This document shows positions 25,841 through 32,514 of a DNA stretch of 64,000 bases, in pieces (position 1 is the stretch's first letter; every line of letters begins with the position of its first letter). Source of the stretch: Paracoccus sp. SCSIO 75233. Lineage in GTDB: Bacteria > Pseudomonadota > Alphaproteobacteria > Rhodobacterales > Rhodobacteraceae. The position numbers and the translations under genes are program-made. The notes under the pieces are model-generated. The model did not search any database. It had not been told where the DNA came from and worked only from the letters and a program-made list of their open reading frames with translations. The DNA lies in NCBI RefSeq assembly GCF_027912675.1, contig NZ_CP115757.1:310001-374000 (forward strand), written 5' to 3'.

Positions 25841-27174
25841 CTACTCCGCAGCCATCGGGGGGCTGCCGGAGATTGTCGGGTTCGCATCCTCCAAGGTCCA
25901 CCCTGCGTATTTCAGGTGAGCAAGAGCCTCCGCCTTGCGTTCCAGCGACGATCCCCCCGAGTACAGACCAAAGGTGATCGTCTTCTTTTCATGCCCGACA
26001 ATATCGGCAACGACACCCTCAGGCACCTCCGCGTTCTCAAGGATCGTCACAACTGTCTTTCGGATGCTGTGAAACACATGCGAACGTCCAAAGCCGTGAT
26101 CCTGCTTCAGTCGTCCGAACCTCTTCCCTATCGCCCCAGAACGCTGTCCGTATTTATCGGTTTCGAGGCCAGACAGTACATAGCCGTCTTTGCTATCGCG
26201 GCAGAGCCGTTCGAGCGTTGGCGCAAGCGAAGCGTGAATGGGGATCTCGCGTATTCCCTTCTGGGTTTTTGCTTCTATGATTTTCAGGCTGCGTTCCGAC
26301 ACATTCTCGACCCTCAACATACAGAGCTCTTCAATTCGGCAACCTGTCCACATGCCTAGCCTGATAAGGTCTGCCAACTGCTGATCCGGCTTACGGGCGC
26401 CTTGAACATGCCGAAGGAGCTTGAGAACGTCTACATCGCTGAACGGAACCCAACTGTCGCTTTGACTCTTGCCTTGGCTTTTCGATTGGTGCCCAAGCAC
26501 ATCGGCAAAGGGGTTATCGTCTCGATCTATGATCTCTCTGTCCTGCATGAAGCGCCAATACCCCCTGAGGGCTCCAAGCTTGCGCGTGATTGTTGCCCGC
26601 TTGAGGCCGGTTGCTTCAAGCTCGGTTGCCCAGCGCTTAACATGTTTCTTGGTAATCTTGTCGGTGGTTGGGAACTTTCCGGCGAACTCTTGAATATCCG
26701 ACCGTCGCATGTCTGCTGTCTTTGCCGTGACCTGATCGCTGTAAACGTTGAAATACGCATCAAGATGTTCCGTCGTGAGGATGAACTCACCGCGTACCAG
26801 CCCACGAAGACGATCTGCCAGTTCGGGGTCCTTTCTCGCAAGCGCGACGGCATGATCCTCAAGGGCGTCGTCATAGTCCATACGGTCTTCGGTGCCCGGC
26901 TTGGTGCCCAAATAATCCTGCCGCCATTCCATCGCCGTCGCGGAAAAGTCCATATCGAGTGGCGACCTTCCGGTTCTATAGGCTTCGAACTCGCTCAGAT
27001 ACGTTGCCGCAAGAGGCTTGGCGCGAATGACTGCCTCGGACCGGCTGTCAGTTTCCAAGGACCGAACTATACGTCTTTGCCATCATAAAACGGTCTAAGC
27101 TTCTTCGGAATGTCTAGGACAAAGTACCAGCGCCGTTTGCGCTTCTCGATGTAGTCGGCCACGGGGTTCCCCAC
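25841..27174 (-). pseudogene. Tyrosine recombinase/integrase of the island, one frameshift near the N-terminus
   Basis: The main frame (from 27,058 leftward, 405 codons) holds a SAM-like core-binding domain (~90-190) and the full catalytic domain: Arg in TGCRIEELCML, H-x-x-R in HSIRKTVVT, and the final His...Tyr in GHEKKTITFGLYSGG. Its first Met codon is only a TTG in mid-domain. Upstream, a second frame from a GTG at 27,174 (or 27,162) encodes NPVADYIEKRKRRWYFVLDI, the expected N-terminal strand, and reaches TAG after DGKDV. Adding one A to the AAA run at ~27,080 would join them as DGKRRIVRSLETDS. So the gene is frameshifted by one base, by mutation or sequencing error. Confidence 0.85.
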
Positions 27175-27197
27175 ACTTCTTCCCCACCTGTTTTCCC
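27167..27197. repeat. Candidate integrase arm-type site, right
   Basis: Partner of 17,281-17,311 (25/31 identical, direct orientation). It overlaps the first codons of the integrase reading frame, so binding here could also repress int. Confidence 0.45.
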
Positions 27198-27249
27198 AAA
27201 AAATCATTTTATTCAATAGCGTTATCGCCTTATGTCCGACGATCTTCCT

Positions 27250-27269
27250 CTCCCCTTGGCTCCACCAGT
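27250..27269 (+). repeat. attR core (20-bp direct repeat, copy 2)
   Basis: Second copy of the tRNA-Ala 3' end, with no tRNA upstream of it. It marks the distal edge of the island, about 75 bp outside the integrase start. Confidence 0.9.
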
Positions 27270-27395
27270 AATTCTGTTTTTCCTGATTTTACCTTAAAAT
27301 TCAGCAAGATACCGGAAGTTTCCGGGAAGGCTTTCTGACCATTCTGGCCAACCATTCTGACCAATTTTTTCTACGAGCCGGAATCGTCTCGTGCC

Positions 27396-27640
27396 CTACG
27401 ATGTGCCAGCCATGCATTCCAGCACATAGGTCGCGAGCGTATGTGCAGAATGGATAACCAACCGGGCATGACGCGGGCGTAGTTCATTCGCTTTGATTTG
27501 CGCCTCTGTGCGCCCGTGTGACGCGCTTTTCTTGTTTCTCAGGAACATTGTGCCGTCCACGATACTGTTCAGCCCTGATGCAATCTTTTTCAGATCGTTT
27601 GAGGCAATGTCCTGATGCTGGCCAATGTCTTTGAATATAT
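27396..27640 (-). pseudogene. Fragment of an abortive-infection (Abi_C-domain) gene
   Basis: The minus-strand frame encodes DLKKIASGLNSIVDG, FLRNKKSASHGRTEAQ and LVIHSAHTLATYVLECM, which matches the Abi_C C-terminal domain (RNxxxxxHGR followed by a helical AAxTLAxFL). The N-terminal part is missing: at ~27,640 the sequence turns into permease-like DNA coding on the other strand. It lies just outside attR, so it is the scar of another insertion at this locus. The interval 27,270-27,395 holds only a small CCGGAAGTTTCCGG hairpin and a short CATTCTG direct repeat. Confidence 0.6.
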
Positions 27641-27643
27641 CCT

Positions 27644-27976
27644 CAGGCGCTCGCCTATCAGGGTATCTTCGTGGTCGCATGGGTTGCGATTGCAATGGTG
27701 CATATCATCGGTGAACGCGGGAATGAGCGGAGCGCTGAGGATATCCGGCGTCTTCTCAACCACAGCCGCGCGGTCAATCCCGCCGGGCTGGGCGCCTGGC
27801 TGATCGGGTCCGGCGTGGGGCTGGTGCTGCATTTCGCCGGTGGTGCGGCTGCGACATTCTCCGCCCCTGCAACCTTCGTCGCGGCTGGTGTGACATATCT
27901 CGTCCTGCGCGGTCGGCACGGGGATGTCGGCGAGGATGCAACCACCAATCCGGCAGGGGATCAGCCGCAAATCTGA
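27644..27976 (+). pseudogene. C-terminal fragment of a membrane permease (NCS1/cytosine permease-like)
   Basis: The frame enters without a start at ~27,644 (QALAYQGIFVVAWVAIAMVH) and ends with a last transmembrane helix (GAWLIGSGVGLVLHFAGG, then APATFVAAGVTYLVL) and a short cytosolic tail. The pattern fits the last two helices of an NCS1-type nucleobase permease. GC content is host-like, so this is probably a chromosomal gene whose 5' end was removed by the insertions to its left. Family is tentative. Confidence 0.5.
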
Positions 27977-28154
27977 CGCGGCGTGCATAATCAGCGGTCA
28001 TGCGCGTCAGGCGCATGCCGCATCAAATCTTCTGCGCGACGCAGGCTGGTATGCCCGCGATCAGAACGCCTTGCAGGCTGTGCGAACATGTCCCGATCTT
28101 AACTAAACTCGGCAGGAAACGAGGCCCTGCTTGTTTGGCTCATCAGGTCGAGCC

Positions 28155-28169
28155 GTCCGAAAATCGGAC
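28155..28169. promoter_or_regulatory. Perfect palindrome upstream of acxR, candidate AcxR site
   Basis: GTCCGAAAATCGGAC, arms GTCCG/CGGAC separated by 5 bp, 128 bp before the acxR start. The same GTCCG/CGGAC half-sites occur four times before acxA. The rest of 27,977-28,296 holds no gene I can support. Confidence 0.55.
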
Positions 28170-28296
28170 AGACGCCGAACGGAATTTCAGCTATATAGTT
28201 GAAATGGCCGCATTTAGGGCTGATCGTATCAGCCCGATGCGCCGATGACTGACCGCTCTGGGGGAGGGCGACGTCACGGATCGGGGGGAGTTTGCT

Positions 28297-30096
28297 TTGC
28301 CTCACAGCATTACGAAGGATGATTGGGAAGCCTATGTCATTTCGGGCCGCGCGCCAGCGAATATCCGGCGCGAGATACTGGCCAGTTGGCAGCGATGCAC
28401 GGGACGCGGCCAGCCAAGTCTGAAGCAGGCACCGCAGCTTGCGGAACAGGCGCTGCTGACCCAGCGTGCGCAGGCCAGACGGCTGCGCAACAGTGCGCGA
28501 ACCGCTTTGCGACGGGCTGGCGTCCTGCTGGATGGAAGCAGCAATATTCTGCTTTTATGCGACAGAAGCGGCGTGGTGCTGGATGCCGTGGGCGATGCCG
28601 AGACGCTGGACCGGGGCCGGGAAAACCATCTCCATCTCGGTGGCGACTGGAGCGAGGAGGTCATGGGGACGAATGCCATTGGCACCGCGATCCACATGCG
28701 GCGCCCCGTGTTGATCACAGCGGCGGAACATTATTGCGAGGAGATCCAGCGCTGGAGCTGTGCCGCGACCCCGATCGCTGACCCGGCGACGGGTGAATTG
28801 CTGGGGGTGCTCGATATATCGTGGCGCAGCGGGCTCCGGCAGGCCAGCGCGGCGGCGCTTTCGGCGGCGCTTGCGGCTCAGGTTGAATCGGATCTGACCC
28901 GGCGGCTGGCGCGGGAACGCGAGCTGCTGATGGAGAGGTTGCAGATGTCCAGCCTGCGTCGCGGGGGCGAGCCGGTCCTGGTCATGGATCGCAGCGGCGC
29001 GGATGTGTTGTCGTCACCGGATTTCGCGCGCTTCTGCGAGGATGACGAGGCGCTCAGCACATTGCGCGCACGGGTGCCGCAGCTGATCGACCAGCGTCCC
29101 GACGCCATCGTCGAGGCGCTTGGTGGTTGTCTGCCGAATACCGAAATGGAGGTCGTTTCAAGGCATGGTGAGGCTATCGGCGTCATGCTGTCTCTGCGCC
29201 GTGGCAGCCGCAGGCCGATAGCGGCCGGGGCCGAGCTTGGTGAAATCGGTCGGATCGGTTCGGTGACCGGCGCGCTATGTGCGCAGGCGCAGCGTCTGGC
29301 GCGCACCCGTATCCCGATCCTGATCGAGGGTGAGACCGGCACCGGCAAGACCTATCTGGCGCGGGCGATCCATCAGGCCAGCGGCCAGTCGGAGGGTGAT
29401 TTCGAACTGCTGGAATGCGCGCTTCTGACGATGGACGGGCTTCGGGACGATCTGGCAGGCATATCCCGCCGCGGCTTCGCTTCGCCGCAAGGCACGCTTT
29501 GCCTCAACGGGCCCGGCTCGACCCCGCCTGAAGCACAGCGGTTGCTTCTGACTTTGGTGGAACAGGCCAGTGAGGCGGGTGTCAGGATCATCACGCTGTC
29601 GGGGCGCTCGCTCTTGTCCGCGATGCAGGCCGGTCAGTTCCGAAGCGATCTCTATTACCACATCGCCGGTGCCCGGCTGCATGTGCCGCCGCTGCGCGAA
29701 CGGCGTGAGGAGATCGCGCCACTGCTGCGCTCGCTGGTTCGCAAGCATGCGGCAGGGGGTGGGCGCGAGTTGAATTTCACGTCTGGCGCAATGGCGGTCC
29801 TGAACGCCTATGCCTGGCCCGGAAACCTGCGAGAGATGGGCAATCTGATCGCCGCGCTTGATGCGTTGTCGATGAGCGGCCTGATCGATGAGAAATCCCT
29901 GCCGCCCGAGATCCGGCGGCCCGTCCGGCCAGAAGGCGGCGAAACGCTGCGCGACCGGGAACAGGCCGAGATCATCGAGGCGATTGAGCGTGAGGATGGC
30001 AATCTGACCCGCGTTGCCCGGCGCCTCGGCATAGCGCGCTCGACGCTTTATCTGAAGCTGGACGCTTACGGCATTCCGCGCACGCGAAGAAGCTGA
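28297..30096 (+). CDS. acxR: Acetone carboxylase activator AcxR, bEBP-like with degenerate AAA+ domain
   Basis: A 599-residue regulator of the AcoR/AcxR type: N-terminal helical segment (ANIRREILASWQRC), GAF-like sensor (~70-200; LHLGGDWSEEVMGTNAIGTA), AAA+ domain (~320-540) and C-terminal Fis-type helix-turn-helix (NLTRVARRLGIARSTLYLKL). Walker A is good (GETGTGKT, ~345-352) and FRSDLYYHIAGARLHVPPLRER is present. The GAFTGA loop that contacts sigma-54 is absent (region reads ISRRGFASPQG), and Walker B, usually GTLFLDE, reads GTLCLNG. Activation may therefore not need sigma-54 or ATP hydrolysis. The TTG start context fits the frame; a later start is possible. Confidence 0.88.
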   Translation: MPHSITKDDWEAYVISGRAPANIRREILASWQRCTGRGQPSLKQAPQLAEQALLTQRAQARRLRNSARTALRRAGVLLDGSSNILLLCDRSGVVLDAVGDAETLDRGRENHLHLGGDWSEEVMGTNAIGTAIHMRRPVLITAAEHYCEEIQRWSCAATPIADPATGELLGVLDISWRSGLRQASAAALSAALAAQVESDLTRRLARERELLMERLQMSSLRRGGEPVLVMDRSGADVLSSPDFARFCEDDEALSTLRARVPQLIDQRPDAIVEALGGCLPNTEMEVVSRHGEAIGVMLSLRRGSRRPIAAGAELGEIGRIGSVTGALCAQAQRLARTRIPILIEGETGTGKTYLARAIHQASGQSEGDFELLECALLTMDGLRDDLAGISRRGFASPQGTLCLNGPGSTPPEAQRLLLTLVEQASEAGVRIITLSGRSLLSAMQAGQFRSDLYYHIAGARLHVPPLRERREEIAPLLRSLVRKHAAGGGRELNFTSGAMAVLNAYAWPGNLREMGNLIAALDALSMSGLIDEKSLPPEIRRPVRPEGGETLRDREQAEIIEAIEREDGNLTRVARRLGIARSTLYLKLDAYGIPRTRRS

Positions 30097-30124
30097 TCGG
30101 TCACCAAATAGGGTTTCCTTCAGA

Positions 30125-30158
30125 AGCGCCCCCGCACCCTTCTGCGGGGGCGCTTTTG
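30125..30158 (+). terminator. Rho-independent terminator after acxR
   Basis: Stem AGCGCCCCCGCA / TGCGGGGGCGCT with loop CCCTTC, followed by TTTT. It separates acxR from the acxABC promoter. An AT-rich palindrome (ATTGTTATTAAACAAT, 30,182-30,197) follows. Confidence 0.85.
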
Positions 30159-30223
30159 CTGTTGGTGTCGATGTCTAGTAAATTGTTATTAAACAATAAT
30201 ATTTGAAAATTCCCAGATCGCGC

Positions 30224-30261
30224 GTCCGCAGCATGTCCGTCGGCCCGGACGAATATCGGAC
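30224..30261. promoter_or_regulatory. Four phased half-sites upstream of acxABC
   Basis: GTCCG at 30,224 and 30,235, then CGGAC at 30,246 and 30,257: four half-sites whose starts are exactly 11 bp apart, two pointing each way, ending 78 bp before the acxA ATG. The same half-sites form the palindrome before acxR, so AcxR is the obvious candidate binder. No convincing -24/-12 (GG-N10-GC) promoter is visible between here and acxA. Confidence 0.65.
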
Positions 30262-30338
30262 GAGGATTTCGCCACAGCCCACGTCAAGCTGAACCTGCGC
30301 TGCCGATTTGGGCGGCGACAAGAGTGGGAGGAGTATCC

Positions 30339-32492
30339 ATGCCATTGGACAGGAAGAACGACCGGACCGTGCAGGTGCTTGGCATCGACGCGGGCGGTAC
30401 GATGACCGACACATTTTTCGTCGACAACGAAGGTGATTTCGTCGTCGGCAAGGCGCAGTCGACGCCGCAGAACGAGGCACTGGGTCTGATCGAATCCAGC
30501 CGTGAGGGGCTGGAGCATTGGGGGTTGTCGCTGGAAGAGGCGCTCGGCTCCATCCAGACCGGGGTTTATTCGGGCACCGCGATGCTGAACCGGGTGGTGC
30601 AGCGCAAGGGGCTGAAGACCGGGCTGATCGTCAATGCGGGGATGGAGGATTTCCACCGTATGGGCCGCGCCTGTCAGGCCTATCTGGGCATGGCCTATGA
30701 GGACCGGATCCATCTGAACACGCATTACTACGACGATCCGCTGGTTCCGCGTCATCTGACCCGTGGCGTCATGGAGCGCGTGGATATGTTCGGTGATGTG
30801 GTCATTCCGCTGCGCGAAGAAACCGCCCGGCAGGCCGCGCAGGAACTGATCGCGCAGGATGTCGAAGGCATCGTGATCTCGCTGCTGCACAGCTACAAGA
30901 ACCCCGAGCACGAACGCCGGGTGCGCGACATCGTGGCCGAGGAGATTGCGAGTGCGGGCAAGGAAATCCCGGTTTTCGCCTCGACCGACTATTACCCGGT
31001 TCGCAAGGAAACGCACCGGACCAATACCACGGTGCTGGAGGCTTTCGCCGCCGAGCCCAGCCGCCAGACGCTGAAGAAAATCTCGACCGCGTTCAAGGAT
31101 AACGGATCGAAATTCGACTTCCGGGTGATGGCGACGCATGGCGGGACGATTTCGTGGAAGGCCAAAGAGCTGGCGCGGACCATCGTGTCCGGTCCCATTG
31201 GCGGCGTGATCGGCGCGAAATATCTGGGCGAGGTACTGGGCTACAAGAACATCGCCTGTTCGGATATCGGCGGCACCTCCTTCGATGTGGCGCTTATCAC
31301 GCAAGGCGAGTTGACGATCCAGAACGACCCGGACATGGCGCGGCTGGTGCTGTCGCTGCCGCTGGTCGGGCTCGATTCCGTCGGGGCTGGCGCGGGCAGC
31401 TTTATCCGGCTGGACCCCTACACCAAGGCGATCAAGCTAGGGCCGGATTCGGCGGGCTACCGGGTCGGGGTCTGCTGGGCGGATTCGGGGATCGATACGG
31501 TGACGATCTCGGACTGCCACGTCATCCTCGGCTATCTGAACCCCGACAATTTCCTCGGCGGTCAGGTCAAGCTGGACCGTCAGCGCGCCTATGACGCCAT
31601 GAAAGAGCAGATCGCCGATCCGCTGGGTCTGAGCGTCGAAGAGGCTGCGGCAGGGGTGATCGAACTGCTCGACAGCGATCTGCGCGACTATCTGCGTTCG
31701 ATGATCTCGGGCAAGGGCTACTCGCCGTCCTCCTTCACCTGCTTCTCCTATGGTGGCGCCGGTCCGGTTCACACCTATGGCTATACCGAGGGCCTGGGTT
31801 TCGAGGACGTGATCGTACCGGCCTGGGCGGCTGGCTTCTCGGCCTTTGGCTGCGCGGCTGCGGATTTCGAGTATCGTTACGACAAATCGCTCGACATCAA
31901 TATCGCCGAGGACGCATCCGCCGACGCTCAGGCGGCCGAGGCGAAAACGCTGAACGATGCGTGGCAGGAACTGACTGAACGGGTTCTGGAGGAGTTCGAG
32001 CTGAACGGCTACACCCGCGATCAGGTCGAACTGCAACCCGGCTACCGCATGCAGTATCGCGGCCAGTTGAACGATCTGGAAATCGAAAGCCCGATCAAGA
32101 CCGCCGGAACCGCAGAAGACTGGGGCCAGTTGGTCGACACGTTCAACGACACCTATGGCCGGGTCTATGCCGCGTCAGCGCGCTCGCCTGAGCTGGGCTA
32201 TTCGGTCACCGGCGCGATCATGCGCGGCACCGTGCCGATCCCCAAGCCGAAAATCCCGAAGGAACCCGAAGGCGACGCGACCCCGCCTGCGGATGCGCAA
32301 CTCGGCACCCGCAAGTTCTACCGCAAGGGCGAATGGGTCGATGCGCAGCTTTACCAGATGGAAAAACTGCTGCCCGGCAACCGTGTCACCGGCCCGGCGA
32401 TCATCGAATCCGACGCCACGACCTTTGTCGTGCCGGGCGGTTTTGAAACCTGGCTGGACGGCCACCGCCTGTTCCACCTGAAAGAAGTGTGA
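30339..32492 (+). CDS. acxA: Acetone carboxylase beta subunit (HyuA/hydantoinase A family)
   Basis: 717 residues. The beta subunit phosphorylates acetone and bicarbonate at the expense of ATP in acetone carboxylation to acetoacetate. It has the acetate-kinase/HSP70-like nucleotide-binding fold of the hydantoinase A/oxoprolinase family: VLGIDAGGTMTDTFFVDN at the N-terminus, FRVMATHGGTISWKAK, SGPIGGVIGAKYLGE, CSDIGGTSFDVALIT and FSYGGAGPVHTYGY. The ATG at 30,339 follows GGAGGAG. It is first in acxABC, with 22 bp to acxB. Confidence 0.95.
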   Translation: MPLDRKNDRTVQVLGIDAGGTMTDTFFVDNEGDFVVGKAQSTPQNEALGLIESSREGLEHWGLSLEEALGSIQTGVYSGTAMLNRVVQRKGLKTGLIVNAGMEDFHRMGRACQAYLGMAYEDRIHLNTHYYDDPLVPRHLTRGVMERVDMFGDVVIPLREETARQAAQELIAQDVEGIVISLLHSYKNPEHERRVRDIVAEEIASAGKEIPVFASTDYYPVRKETHRTNTTVLEAFAAEPSRQTLKKISTAFKDNGSKFDFRVMATHGGTISWKAKELARTIVSGPIGGVIGAKYLGEVLGYKNIACSDIGGTSFDVALITQGELTIQNDPDMARLVLSLPLVGLDSVGAGAGSFIRLDPYTKAIKLGPDSAGYRVGVCWADSGIDTVTISDCHVILGYLNPDNFLGGQVKLDRQRAYDAMKEQIADPLGLSVEEAAAGVIELLDSDLRDYLRSMISGKGYSPSSFTCFSYGGAGPVHTYGYTEGLGFEDVIVPAWAAGFSAFGCAAADFEYRYDKSLDINIAEDASADAQAAEAKTLNDAWQELTERVLEEFELNGYTRDQVELQPGYRMQYRGQLNDLEIESPIKTAGTAEDWGQLVDTFNDTYGRVYAASARSPELGYSVTGAIMRGTVPIPKPKIPKEPEGDATPPADAQLGTRKFYRKGEWVDAQLYQMEKLLPGNRVTGPAIIESDATTFVVPGGFETWLDGHRLFHLKEV

Positions 32493-32514
32493 CGGGCTTA
32501 GGAGGAGACTAGAA

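Larger units (their letters stand above)
17204..27269. mobile_element. tRNA-Ala genomic island (degraded integrative element, ~10 kb)
   Basis: Bounded by a perfect 20-bp direct repeat made from the tRNA 3' end, with a tyrosine integrase just inside the right end. Contents: integrase relict, truncated SPOR and nagZ genes, three IS5-family copies (one broken), a lipoprotein/small-protein/GH19 cassette and a polymerase-like gene. Parts (20.8-22.6 kb and 24.6-25.8 kb) are clearly AT-richer than the flanking genome, while the SPOR-nagZ piece and the GH19 gene are GC-rich, so it is a mosaic. The integrase is frameshifted, so autonomous excision is doubtful. Confidence 0.85.

Noticed and set aside
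30262..30338. Sigma-54 (-24/-12) promoter before acxA
   Set aside because: Expected for AcxR systems, but no GG-N10-GC element with acceptable flanks was found.
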